This document shows positions 8,896-17,316 of a stretch of DNA of 48,710 nt, one piece after another. The first letter of the stretch is position 1. The number at the start of each line of letters is the position of its first letter. Source of the DNA: Mycobacteriales bacterium (GTDB lineage: Bacteria > Actinomycetota > Actinomycetes > JAFAQI01). The stretch spans positions 1 through 48,710 of the forward strand of contig DASZRO010000121.1 of NCBI GenBank assembly GCA_035550055.1. Direction: 5' to 3'. The notes under the pieces were generated by a model. It searched no databases, had not been told where the DNA came from, and worked only from the letters and a program-made list of their open reading frames with translations. Position numbers and translations under genes: made by a program.

Positions 8896-10770
8896 CATCA
8901 GCTCGAGGTAGGCGTCCGTGACCGCCGACCACGAGAACTTCTCCCGGGCCCGGTCGGCGCTGAGCGCCCGCAACCTGCCGAGCTCGGTTTTGCCCAGCGC
9001 GTCCGCCTTGCGGATCAGATCGGCCAGGTCCGCCTCGTCCGCGAAGTACCACGCGTCAGGACCGGCCACCTCACGATTCTCCGGGGTGTCCAGGACCAGG
9101 CACAGGTTGCCGGCACCCATCGCTTCGATGAGCGCCGGATGCGTGCCGCCGACCTCGGTGGCATGGATGTAGCACCGGGCGTTGCTCTGAAGCGCCCGGT
9201 AACCCTCGCCGAAGATCGGTCCCGGCAGGATCGCGTCCGGGTGCGCGGCCGCGCGCACGTCACGCTCGAGGTCAGGGTCGTACGTCGCCCCACCGAGCAT
9301 GACCAGGCCGAGCCGGGTGCCCGCGGCGGCGTGTGCACGAGCAACCATCAACGGGTTGTTCTCCCGCTCCCACCGCGAGACATAGAGCGCGAAACGATCG
9401 GGACGAGCCGGAATGTCCGGTGGGAGCGGCGCTCCGCGAGGGATCGGATCGGCGCCGTACGGGATCATGACGGAGTCCGCGTCGTACCTGACCCGGTAGT
9501 AGGTGCGCACCTCCTCCGCGTCCGTGACGAGAACGCTGGCCCACTGGACCGACAACCACTCCCCTGCGCGATACCAGGCGCGTCCCGCGATTCCCCATTT
9601 GCCGCGACGCCACTCCAGCCCGTCCACGTTGATGAGGGTCCGACGGCCGGCAACCCGCAGCAGCGGCAGCACCGGGGCGTTGGCGGCGTTGCAGAGGATG
9701 ACGTCTCGGATTCGGGTGCGTGTGACGAGATGCGCCACCGACAGCACGGTGTGCACCACGGTGTCGAGGTATTTGTTCGAGATCGTCGGCAACGTCACCA
9801 GCCGCACTCCCCGCCACTGCGACCCCTCCGTCGCGTAGGTCTTCCGGCAGTACACCGTCACCGGGACGCCGCGCTCGACCAGCCGCAGCGCAAGCCGCTC
9901 CGCGAACGTCTCGAAACCGCCGTAGTTGGCAGGGATGCCGCGCGTGCCGAGGATGGCAACGCCATGGGCAAGGCGCCTGGGCTCGCTACGGATCGCCCGC
10001 AGCTTGGGTGTCAGGCCGGTGGCGCGCAGCAGCGGTACGCCGTGCAGCATGGCGATGCTGGCGACCCGCATCTCCAGACCCAGCATCCCGGGGGCGATGA
10101 GGACGTCGATCCCGGCGTCCGCCAGCGCGCCGGCCAACCGTCCCGCCCGCAGCGGATCGGTGTCGCTCGGCAGGATCAGCCCGTCCAAACGGAGCTCGCG
10201 GGCCCGCGCGACGAGCTCGTCCGCGGCAAGGTCGCCGGGCAGTACGTCGACGACGACGAACGGCGACCCTGGTGCGCGGGTCAGGTCCCCCAGCAGGCGT
10301 CGCCCCGCCGCGTCGTCACCGACGACGGCGTAGCGTTCCAGTCCGATCCCGATCGGGACCAGCATCCGGCGCAGTCTGCGGATCGCACCTCGCGTCGCGA
10401 TGCCGAACACCAGCAGCCACAGCGTGACGAGCCCGATCCAGGCCCTCGACAGGTCGGCGTCGATCAGAGCCTCGTTGACGATGAAGATCGCCACCCCGAC
10501 GACGAAAGCCGCCTCCACCGCTTGCTCGACGTTCGTCTCGCCGAGTCGCAACGCTCCGCGCCGGTACAGGCCCGCCGCCCGGCCTGCCAGGACCCATCCC
10601 ATGGCCATGGCAGCTGTCGTCACCTGGTAGCGAACGACGTACACGCCCGGAAGCCCCGCACTGCCGAAGCGCAGCGTGTAGGCAATCCATGATGCGAGCA
10701 CCGCGGATCCGAGGTCGACGATGGCGAGCATGAGATCGGCACGGCGCCGAAGCGCGAACATTTGCCGCAC
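8887..10770 (-). CDS. fusion: phosphoglycosyltransferase-type membrane/Rossmann domain + DUF1972/GT4 glycosyltransferase
   Basis: This 627-residue protein joins two parts usually found separately. Residues 1-260 look like the N-terminal half of polyprenyl-phosphate hexose-1-phosphate transferases (CoA_binding_3-like): four hydrophobic helices at about 12-34, 45-68, 88-105 and 108-128, then a Rossmann-like region (YAVVGDDAAGRRLLGDL) ending in HGVPLLRATGL. The catalytic Bac_transf domain expected next is absent. Instead, residues 270-627 are a DUF1972 plus GT4 glycosyltransferase (GTRGIPANYGGFETFAERL; later EVGGTHPALIEAMGAG with the GT4 EX7E-type motif). DUF1972 enzymes are known to add rhamnose to lipid-linked glucose in capsule synthesis. 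The fusion probably fixes the GT at the membrane. The 3' end overlaps the convergent gene by 9 bases. Confidence 0.82.
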   Translation of the reverse strand: MRQMFALRRRADLMLAIVDLGSAVLASWIAYTLRFGSAGLPGVYVVRYQVTTAAMAMGWVLAGRAAGLYRRGALRLGETNVEQAVEAAFVVGVAIFIVNEALIDADLSRAWIGLVTLWLLVFGIATRGAIRRLRRMLVPIGIGLERYAVVGDDAAGRRLLGDLTRAPGSPFVVVDVLPGDLAADELVARARELRLDGLILPSDTDPLRAGRLAGALADAGIDVLIAPGMLGLEMRVASIAMLHGVPLLRATGLTPKLRAIRSEPRRLAHGVAILGTRGIPANYGGFETFAERLALRLVERGVPVTVYCRKTYATEGSQWRGVRLVTLPTISNKYLDTVVHTVLSVAHLVTRTRIRDVILCNAANAPVLPLLRVAGRRTLINVDGLEWRRGKWGIAGRAWYRAGEWLSVQWASVLVTDAEEVRTYYRVRYDADSVMIPYGADPIPRGAPLPPDIPARPDRFALYVSRWERENNPLMVARAHAAAGTRLGLVMLGGATYDPDLERDVRAAAHPDAILPGPIFGEGYRALQSNARCYIHATEVGGTHPALIEAMGAGNLCLVLDTPENREVAGPDAWYFADEADLADLIRKADALGKTELGRLRALSADRAREKFSWSAVTDAYLELMSG

Positions 10771-10858
10771 GACAGCAAACTACTGTGCGCTCAGCCCGGT
10801 GCGCCCGCGTGCACGGACCACAGGCGGGCGCGCCGCGTAGCATGGCTCACGAGCCCTG

Positions 10859-12130
10859 ATGAGAGTTCTGCTGGTCACGAAGTTCCTCCACTACGTCGGG
10901 GGCGTCGAGACCTATGTGCAGTGGCTCGCCCGCTCGCTCGTCGACGACGGACACGAGATCGCGCTCGTGGGCATGGCCCCGCAGCCCGAAAAGCCGGCGC
11001 TTCAGCTGCCGGCGGGTACCGAACTGTTCACCGCGCCGTCACGGTCGTACGCAGCGGACTCCGACCACCGAGTGCGGGATGCACTGGCATCGGTCTACAG
11101 TCCGGCCGCCCGGCAGACGATGGAGGCCGCCATCCGCAGCTTCCGCCCCGATGTGGCGCACTTCCACAGCACCTGCCACCAGCTCACCCCGTCGATCTTC
11201 CACGCCGCGGCCCGTCACAGGCTTCCGTCGGTGATGACTGCCCACGAGTACAAGCTCGTGTGCGCCAACCAGGTCCTGTACGACGACCGCGCCCAGACCG
11301 TCTGTACGGCGTGCGTCGGCGTCAGTGCACCGCGAAAGTTCCTCGCGATCACCAGCCGCCGTTGCATCAAGGGGAGCATCGGCGGTGCGTTGCTGGGCGC
11401 CGTCGAGGCACCGATCAGCACCCAGCTGTGGGGGCGGACGGAGGGCACCGTCCTTGCACCGTCGGCGTTCATGGCGGGCGTGCTGCGAGGCGACGGTCTG
11501 CCGAGCGACCGCGTCGAGCACCTCGAGCTTCCGTGGCCCGAGGTACGTGTCCCTGAAGCGGTCGGTCGTGACTCCGTGCTCTATTTCGGGCGCATCGAGA
11601 AGGAAAAAGGGATCTTCGTCGCCCTCGACGCGTGGGCGAAGGTGCACGAGCGGCTACCGGGACTGACGCTGCGCATCGCCGGAGCCGGTAACGCCCTCGA
11701 CGAGGCTCGGCACGTCGGAACTCGTCTGCCCCGCGTCGAGTTCCTCGGCCACCTCCAGCAGGCCGAGCTCGCGAGGGAGCTCGATCGGTCCGTCATGACC
11801 GTTCATCCGTCGTTGTGCAACGAGAACAGTCCGTTCAGCGTTCGCGAGAGCCTGTGCGCGGCGGTGCCTGCCGTCGTTTCCCGCATCGGCGGGATGCCCG
11901 AGCTCGTCGACGAGCCCACCGGTCGCATCGTCTCGCCGGGTGACGTCGAGGAGTGGGCCGAGGCGATTCTCGCGGAGGCGGAACGGGCGATCGCCGGCGC
12001 CGACGCGCTCCTCAGCGCGGTGACGGCGCGCAGGCTGTCGCCGACTCGTCACCTCGAGTCGCTCGTCGCGGCGTACCAGAAGGCGAACCGGTCGCGTTCT
12101 ACGATGGCCTCGTCGACCCAGCCGACCTGA
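10859..12130 (+). CDS. GT4-family glycosyltransferase with a Cys cluster
   Basis: This 423-residue protein is a GT-B fold retaining glycosyltransferase of family 4. The N-terminal acceptor domain begins MRVLLVTKFLHYVGGVETYV, and the C-terminal nucleotide-sugar domain contains VLYFGRIEKEKGI and the EX7E motif (ENSPFSVRE) followed by GGMPELVDE. In the middle, a group of cysteines (C141, C156, C159 and C176 approximately) in the context AHEYKLVCANQVLYD resembles the metal-binding insert of some capsule GT4 enzymes. The ATG at 10859 diverges from the fusion gene across 88 bases, which must hold both promoters. The next glycosyltransferase starts 14 bases downstream, so the two are co-transcribed. 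Donor and acceptor sugars are unknown. Confidence 0.85.
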   Translation: MRVLLVTKFLHYVGGVETYVQWLARSLVDDGHEIALVGMAPQPEKPALQLPAGTELFTAPSRSYAADSDHRVRDALASVYSPAARQTMEAAIRSFRPDVAHFHSTCHQLTPSIFHAAARHRLPSVMTAHEYKLVCANQVLYDDRAQTVCTACVGVSAPRKFLAITSRRCIKGSIGGALLGAVEAPISTQLWGRTEGTVLAPSAFMAGVLRGDGLPSDRVEHLELPWPEVRVPEAVGRDSVLYFGRIEKEKGIFVALDAWAKVHERLPGLTLRIAGAGNALDEARHVGTRLPRVEFLGHLQQAELARELDRSVMTVHPSLCNENSPFSVRESLCAAVPAVVSRIGGMPELVDEPTGRIVSPGDVEEWAEAILAEAERAIAGADALLSAVTARRLSPTRHLESLVAAYQKANRSRSTMASSTQPT

Positions 12131-12144
12131 GAGGCGAGCTTCAT

Positions 12145-13344
12145 ATGCGGCTTGGCCTCGTCGGAGTGGGCTACTTCCCGTTTCTGATTGCGGGTGAGAA
12201 GAACTTCTACTTCCGGCTGGTGCCTGAGCTACGCCCGAAGCTCGACGACCTCGTCGTCATCTCGGTCAACGACGCAGCCGAGCGCATTTCCCATCAGGAC
12301 ACGCCCGCCGGCGAGGTGCCGATCTACAACTTCGTGCGACCGATCGACGGACGACGCGACAACCGCCACTTCGGGACCACGAACGGCGTCCGTCATTACC
12401 ATCATCGCCACAACGCGATGCGCGAGATCGGCGAGAAGTCGGCGACACTCCTCCTGGGCACGCGCCGGATCCGGCAGATCGTCAAGGACCACTCGCTGGA
12501 CTGGCTATACTTCCTGGACAACTTCGGCCCTGGCATGGCGTACGCCCGCCGCGCGTTCGGCACCAGCGTCGGCTTCGCCGCCGCCAACTATCAACCCCGC
12601 GGTGCGCGGTACGACGCATTGCAGCAGCGCTTCGTCCAACCGCTGGACCTGGTCGTCACCTACTCGAAGGCCTACCGCGACATCCTGCGCACGATGCTTC
12701 CGGCGGAACGTATCGAAGTCATCCATTGGGGCGTTGACCCGGAGGGGTTCACACCGAGATCGCAAGCCGATCGCGACGCGGCGCGTGCTGAGCTCGGCAT
12801 CTCGCCCGGCGCCACGCTCGTGGTCTGGTCCGGCTTCCTCCAGCAGATCCAGGCCGAGGACTTCCGCAGGACAGTGGCGATCGCCCGTGAGGTACGCAGC
12901 GCGCGGCGCGACATCGAGTTCCTGTTCTGCTTCAAGCCAGAGACCTATCGCGCCGACTTCAGCGTCGAGTCGGCGGACGGGGTCCAGGTGCTGTGTGGCG
13001 TCCCCCGCTTCGTCGACCTCCTGGCGGCGGCGGACGTCTTCCTCTCCCCCGTCGGCAACGTCCGCTCGACGGTCTCGCCGCCGCTGACCTGGATCGAGGC
13101 GATGTCAATGGGCACTCCCGTCCTCAGCACGCGTGTCGGCGGCGCGGCAGAGGTCATCGACGACGGCGTCTCCGGCTACCTCGTCGACGGCTACGCGCAG
13201 CTCGCCGATGCGCTTCGGAGAATGGGCAGCCCCACCGAATCGATGCGAGCGGCGGCACGCCGCACCGTCATCGATCGCTACCAGATCGCGACCGCGGCCG
13301 CTCGCCACATCGACGCCTTCCAGAAGCGCGGCCGGCGTGACTGA
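12145..13344 (+). CDS. GT4-family glycosyltransferase
   Basis: This 399-residue protein is a second GT4-type glycosyltransferase. It begins MRLGLVGVGYFPFLIAGEKN, has the hinge IEVIHWGVDPEGFTP before the donor-binding domain, and ends with a typical LTWIEAMSMGTPVLSTRVGG block (E and G residues that contact the nucleotide-sugar). I chose the ATG at 12145 because GAGG lies about ten bases upstream. The frame is open further upstream, but those codons are the shadow of the preceding gene. It is the middle gene of a three-gene plus-strand set; its stop codon lies inside the start of the methyltransferase gene. Substrates are unknown. Confidence 0.85.
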   Translation: MRLGLVGVGYFPFLIAGEKNFYFRLVPELRPKLDDLVVISVNDAAERISHQDTPAGEVPIYNFVRPIDGRRDNRHFGTTNGVRHYHHRHNAMREIGEKSATLLLGTRRIRQIVKDHSLDWLYFLDNFGPGMAYARRAFGTSVGFAAANYQPRGARYDALQQRFVQPLDLVVTYSKAYRDILRTMLPAERIEVIHWGVDPEGFTPRSQADRDAARAELGISPGATLVVWSGFLQQIQAEDFRRTVAIAREVRSARRDIEFLFCFKPETYRADFSVESADGVQVLCGVPRFVDLLAAADVFLSPVGNVRSTVSPPLTWIEAMSMGTPVLSTRVGGAAEVIDDGVSGYLVDGYAQLADALRRMGSPTESMRAAARRTVIDRYQIATAAARHIDAFQKRGRRD

Positions 13345-13999
13345 CGATCCGAAGGTCGCTGAGGCCTGGCTCGACGCCGACTCGGCTGCCGACTACGAGC
13401 GTCGACGGTTCACCACGCTGGCGGGACGGCTGTCCCAGCGGCTCGACTTCATCGCGTTGCGGCGAAGCCTTCACGGACTGCCGAAGAGCGCACCGATTCT
13501 CGACCTCCCGTGCGGGACCGGGCGAGCGTTGCGGTTCATGGCGGCGCGGGGCTTTCGCAACCTCTCCGGCGCCGACGTGTCGCCGGCCATGCTTGCCGTC
13601 GCCAAGTCGGCGGCCGGCAACGTCACGTTCGTCGAGTGCGACGCCTCGAAGACCAACCTGCCCTCTGCCGGCTACGACCTGGTGTTCTCGATGCGGTTCT
13701 TCGGGCATGTAGCCCCTGAGGACCGGCCCGCCATTCTCGAAGAGATGGCCCGTCTCTCGGCGGGCCGTGTGGTCATCGAGATTCCGATCTCCTCTCGCTC
13801 GGCGCACTTTGCCAAGTCCGTCTTACGACGGCACACCGTGGGAAGCCGGTTGCCGAGCAAGTTCGACTGGCACGCGGGATCGCTTCGCACTTTCCGCGCG
13901 CAGGCCGCAGCGGCAGGGCTGGAGGTCGTGGCCGCCCGTCGCAAGCTGCCCGTCCTGTCCGACTCCCGGTTCGTGGAGCTGCGGGTGATCCCGCGCTAG
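13337..13999 (+). CDS. class I SAM-dependent methyltransferase
   Basis: This 220-residue protein has the Rossmann-like SAM fold. Motif I is ILDLPCGTGRALRFMAARGF, motif II an acidic residue at LSGADVSPAML, and motif IV NLPSAGYDLVFSMRFFGHV. The GTG at 13337 overlaps the stop of the glycosyltransferase by eight bases, so translation is probably coupled. In this setting it would methylate a sugar or terminate a glycan chain; that is inference from position. The 3' end overlaps the convergent flippase gene by four bases. Confidence 0.82.
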   Translation: MTDDPKVAEAWLDADSAADYERRRFTTLAGRLSQRLDFIALRRSLHGLPKSAPILDLPCGTGRALRFMAARGFRNLSGADVSPAMLAVAKSAAGNVTFVECDASKTNLPSAGYDLVFSMRFFGHVAPEDRPAILEEMARLSAGRVVIEIPISSRSAHFAKSVLRRHTVGSRLPSKFDWHAGSLRTFRAQAAAAGLEVVAARRKLPVLSDSRFVELRVIPR

Positions 14000-15411
14000 G
14001 AGCGCTTGCCGAGCGCATGCCGGAGATCCGCGACGGCCAGGGACGGCCACGTCCGGATCGCCACCAGCCGCCAGGCGAGGACAGCCATCGCGACGCCCTG
14101 CGCGACCGAGCCGAGTCCGGACGCCACGGCGACGCCACGCGCTCCGTAGTGCTCGCCGAGCCCGAACTCGGCGCCGAGCGTGGCGATGGTGACGGCAACG
14201 GATCCGATCATCGTTGCCCGTTGATGACCGGTCGAGGTGAGCACCACCGCCGCACCAGCGGTCAGCGCCGCCGCAGCGGGTCCGATTGCCAGCAGCGCAA
14301 GCAGCACCCCGCCGCCGGCGTAGGCGTGTCCGAACACCACCCGAATCGCCGGCCCGCCGACGCACGCGGCGACGATGCACCCCACGCAGGTCAGCCCGCC
14401 CGACACCGATGCGGCCGCGCGTGCCACCCGCTCAATGCGGTCCCGATCGTTTCTCGACCACAGCCCGGCGACGACCGGGGCGAGTACCAGCGTGCCGGCG
14501 ACGTAGGGAACGAAGAGCAGGTTGCAGATCCGCGACGCGAGGTTGTACGTCGCGGTGTCGACTCGGCTTGCCAAATGTCCGACGATCAACGTGTCGCCTT
14601 GAACGAGCAGGCGGTTGGCCACGGTGTACACGAGGATCGGCAACGCGAAACGCACCACCGCGCTTATCTCGACACTGAGATCGGCGGTCCGTCGAGTGGG
14701 GTGCGTGGCGCGACCCAACGACGCGAGCATCGCTAACGACGCACACACCGACAGCGCACACACCGCAACCGCGTAGACGAGCACGACTCGCCTGACGGTC
14801 ACGGCGTCGGCCGCCGCGAGGCCGCCGATAGCGCCCAGGATCAGGACCGCTCGGCCGGCGAACCCGAAGGTCACGGCCAGCCCGACACGATGAAAGCCGC
14901 GAAAGATCTCCGCGACCGTGATCTGAAAACCTTCGAAGACGACCCCAACCGCGACCAAGGTCGACAGCCGAGCCAGCTGCGGGTCGTGGGTGAAGTCGCG
15001 AAGGGTCGGTGGCAGGACGACGAGGGCGAGCACCGGAAGCAACAGCGCCGCGATCACCGCCGCGACGAGCCACGTCGACCATGCGGCTCGTTTCGCCCCG
15101 GAAGCGCCGTCGGAGGTCAGCCGGGCGGAGATGAGGCGGACCGCGGTCGGCGGCAGCCCGAACTGCGAAACCACCGCCCCGAGGGTCAAGACGGTGAAGA
15201 AGATCACCACGCTGCCGTAGTCCGCCGGACGCATCGCCCGTGCCAGCACGAGCAGGATGGCGAAGGTGCCGACCCGGTACGACGCCTCGCCGATGACGAC
15301 GACGCCGGCCGACGACCTCAGATAGCGGCCCAGCCTTCCGGTTTCGAGCACACCGTCGGGCGGCGGCTCGGTACCGCCAGCAATGGGCTCAGCGTCCGAT
15401 TGCAGGCTCAC
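13996..15411 (-). CDS. Wzx-like lipid-linked oligosaccharide flippase
   Basis: This 471-residue protein has about 12-14 hydrophobic helices and the polysaccharide-synthesis/MOP pattern: an N-terminal cytoplasmic stretch, then VVVIGEASYRVGTFAILLV and LARAMRPADYGSVVIFFTVL, the usual opening of Wzx flippases. It should move undecaprenyl-linked glycan units from the inner to the outer face of the membrane, where the ligase-like protein (5495-7387) could use them. The GTG start at 15411 overlaps the TGA of the upstream Pro-rich gene, so the two are translationally coupled on the minus strand. No initial phosphoglycosyltransferase for the pathway is visible in the window. Confidence 0.85.
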   Translation of the reverse strand: MSLQSDAEPIAGGTEPPPDGVLETGRLGRYLRSSAGVVVIGEASYRVGTFAILLVLARAMRPADYGSVVIFFTVLTLGAVVSQFGLPPTAVRLISARLTSDGASGAKRAAWSTWLVAAVIAALLLPVLALVVLPPTLRDFTHDPQLARLSTLVAVGVVFEGFQITVAEIFRGFHRVGLAVTFGFAGRAVLILGAIGGLAAADAVTVRRVVLVYAVAVCALSVCASLAMLASLGRATHPTRRTADLSVEISAVVRFALPILVYTVANRLLVQGDTLIVGHLASRVDTATYNLASRICNLLFVPYVAGTLVLAPVVAGLWSRNDRDRIERVARAAASVSGGLTCVGCIVAACVGGPAIRVVFGHAYAGGGVLLALLAIGPAAAALTAGAAVVLTSTGHQRATMIGSVAVTIATLGAEFGLGEHYGARGVAVASGLGSVAQGVAMAVLAWRLVAIRTWPSLAVADLRHALGKRS

Positions 15412-15920
15412 CCGAGCGGATGCGGGCCTCGGAGCGTCAGCACCTCCGCGACCGCCTTGAGCGCTACCGCGTTCGGGTCCTCCGGATGGAGCTCGAAGCC
15501 GGTGCCGTCGACGAATCCCAGCCGAACCGCGGGATCGCTCGTCGGCATCGGGTCCTCGGCGAGCGGCGGCATCGGGATGCTCGGCGACGGCGCGGGCGAT
15601 ATCGGGATGCTCGGCGACGGCGCGGGCGGCAGCGGATCGGCGGGCGGTGCCGCCACCAGCGGCGGCTGCACGAACGGCGGCGGGCCCACGGCGACCGGTG
15701 GCGGCGCGACCGGCGCGTCCGGCGCCGGCGGGGGTACGACGGTCACCGTCGTCTCAGGTGGCGGCATCACGACCGACGGGACGCCGGGATCGCCGGCTTG
15801 CGCCCACGAGCCGGGCGTATAGCTGCCCAGCGGATTCGCGCGGTCCGCGTCCTTACGCGGCGAACGTCGGGGCCAGCGCACGTACCGACTGTACGCCGCG
15901 ATCGGGGTCCCGGCGGGCAA
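15408..15920 (-). CDS. proline-rich protein of unknown function
   Basis: I do not recognise this protein (170 residues from the TTG at 15920). The first 45 residues are basic and aromatic (IAAYSRYVRWPRRSP). The middle (about residues 50-120) is Pro/Ala/Val-rich and includes two copies of PAPSPSIP encoded by a perfect DNA repeat. The last 40 residues (LGFVDGTGFELHPEDPNAVA) look like a small folded domain. The coding-like frame continues upstream to about 15965, up to the dioxygenase stop, but only ATT or CTG codons are available there, so the true start is unsure. The stop overlaps the flippase start (GTGA). Its position between a prolyl-hydroxylase-like gene and a flippase suggests a secreted or envelope-linked partner, although no clear signal peptide is seen. 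Confidence 0.6.
   Translation of the reverse strand: MPAGTPIAAYSRYVRWPRRSPRKDADRANPLGSYTPGSWAQAGDPGVPSVVMPPPETTVTVVPPPAPDAPVAPPPVAVGPPPFVQPPLVAAPPADPLPPAPSPSIPISPAPSPSIPMPPLAEDPMPTSDPAVRLGFVDGTGFELHPEDPNAVALKAVAEVLTLRGPHPLG
15571..15628. repeat. two-copy 28-bp direct repeat inside the Pro-rich gene
   Basis: The 28-bp sequence at 15571-15598 recurs exactly at 15601-15628, a 30-bp period that keeps the reading frame. It encodes two copies of the peptide PAPSPSIP. This points to recent in-frame duplication within the proline-rich segment, a length-variable site. Confidence 0.9.
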
Positions 15921-15964
15921 CGAAACGTGCAGGTCAGCGGGCGTTTCCGGCGTACCGGACGAAA

Positions 15965-16735
15965 TCAGCGGTTCCTCGCCGTCGCGCTGCCGAGGAAGCG
16001 GTTCTTGACCCGCACCGCCGCGTCGTAATGGCGGGCGAGGGAACGCTTCAGCGTCCCGGCGTCCTCCGGCGCCCAGCCCGTCGTGCGGGGCTTCGTGCTG
16101 CCGACCTCGATCCGCTGGTAGGCGTACGTCGCGATCGACTTACGCGTCACCCCAGGCGGCAGCGCCATCTTCTTGAAGCCGTGGTAGGTGTGCGCGTCGC
16201 TGAGCATGATCACGCCGCGGTTGAACAACGGCTCGATCGCCCGGGCCTCGCCGTCGAGGCTCGCCTTGATGAGCAGGCGGCCGTCGTACTCGGGCTTCCA
16301 GTCCTTGTTGAGGTAGAGCAGGATGTTCAGCGTCCGCAGCCAGTCGGGGTGCAGCGGGTGCACGTTGAAGTCGACGTGGTTGTCGAGGTACCCGCCGTCG
16401 GCGCTCTGATGGAACCCGCCACCGTGGAAGGCAGGGTCGACGAAGAGCTCCTTGCCCGTCAGCGCCGAGATGAAGGTCCGGAACTGCTCACCCATCAAGG
16501 CGTCGTAGAGGGCACGCGAGGCCTCGCCCTGCTCGGCGACGCTCGACAGCTCGTGCTTGTCCCCGAACACGTAGTCGCGCGACTTGGGCATCGCGTCCGG
16601 CTTCGGGAACTCGCGCAACACCGCGTCCGCTGCCGCCGCTTCCAGGAAGTCGTCGATGACGAGCACCGGGAACGGCGATGCCGTCCGGTAGGTCTCGGCG
16701 AGCTCCTCGCCACGACCGATCCAGTCGTTGAACAC
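15965..16735 (-). CDS. 2-oxoglutarate/Fe(II)-dependent dioxygenase, prolyl 4-hydroxylase-like
   Basis: This 256-residue protein has the double-stranded beta-helix dioxygenase pattern. The iron ligands are visible as H120 and D122 (DNHVDFNVHP) and a distal His, probably H185 (TYHGF). The 2-oxoglutarate anchor is R198 or K199 (GVTRKSIATYAYQRIE). The layout matches prolyl 4-hydroxylase-like and related small-molecule or protein hydroxylases (2OG-FeII_Oxy_3 type). It starts two bases after the GTPase stop, so it belongs to the Roadblock/DUF4388/GTPase transcript, and a Pro-rich protein gene follows. Three products of this strand carry long Pro-rich segments, making protein proline hydroxylation a reasonable guess. 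A sugar- or lipid-modifying role in the glycan pathway is the alternative. Confidence 0.83.
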   Translation of the reverse strand: MFNDWIGRGEELAETYRTASPFPVLVIDDFLEAAAADAVLREFPKPDAMPKSRDYVFGDKHELSSVAEQGEASRALYDALMGEQFRTFISALTGKELFVDPAFHGGGFHQSADGGYLDNHVDFNVHPLHPDWLRTLNILLYLNKDWKPEYDGRLLIKASLDGEARAIEPLFNRGVIMLSDAHTYHGFKKMALPPGVTRKSIATYAYQRIEVGSTKPRTTGWAPEDAGTLKRSLARHYDAAVRVKNRFLGSATARNR

Positions 16736-16737
16736 GG

Positions 16738-17316
16738 CTAGGCCTGGGCGGCGGTCGCCGTGTCGAGGGAGTCGACGACGGCGTAGAGCAGCGCGAGCAG
16801 CACACCCTTGACCGACTCGCGATCGGTCACGTCACACGGCACGATCGGCGTGCCCGACTCGAGGTCGAGCATCCCGCGGATGCGCCCCTCCTCGGCCTCG
16901 TCGAGGCTGTCGGCGCGGTTGTAGCCGACCACGAACGGGACGTGGGCCATGGCGCGGAACGCCTCGAGGATGCTGGCCGCCTCGCTGAGGGAGTCCGGCC
17001 GCGCGGCGTCGACGAGCAGCACGTAGCCGAGCATGCCTTCGGACAGGATCTCCCACATGAAGTCGAACCGGTCCTGGCCGGGAGTGCCGAACAGGTAGAG
17101 GACCAGGTCGCGGTCGATCGTGATGCGGCCGAAGTCCATCGCGACGGTCGTATCGGTCTTGCGGGACAGCTCGACGTCGCTGACGGCCTTCTCGGTCGAC
17201 AGCACCGTGATCTCGCTGATGGTGCGGATCAAGGTCGTCTTGCCGGCGGCGAACGGACCGGTCACCACGATCTTGACCGCGGTGCCGCCCTGACGTCGGC
17301 GCGTTCTGGCTACCAC
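16738..17316 (-). CDS. small Ras/MglA-like GTPase
   Basis: This 192-residue protein is a small cytoplasmic P-loop GTPase of the bacterial type found beside Roadblock proteins. G1 is GPFAAGKTT (about residues 20-28), the switch I Thr lies in KTDTTVAMDFG, G3 is GTPGQDRFDFMW with the Gln that often matters for catalysis, and G4 is NRAD in place of the usual NKxD. The GTG at 17316 directly abuts the DUF4388 stop, and the dioxygenase gene starts two bases after this stop. MglA-type GTPases set cell polarity and direct type IV pili in other bacteria; in actinobacteria similar GTPases occur in conservons. No sensor kinase or DUF742 gene is adjacent, so this is not a standard conservon. Confidence 0.88.
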   Translation of the reverse strand: MVARTRRRQGGTAVKIVVTGPFAAGKTTLIRTISEITVLSTEKAVSDVELSRKTDTTVAMDFGRITIDRDLVLYLFGTPGQDRFDFMWEILSEGMLGYVLLVDAARPDSLSEAASILEAFRAMAHVPFVVGYNRADSLDEAEEGRIRGMLDLESGTPIVPCDVTDRESVKGVLLALLYAVVDSLDTATAAQA

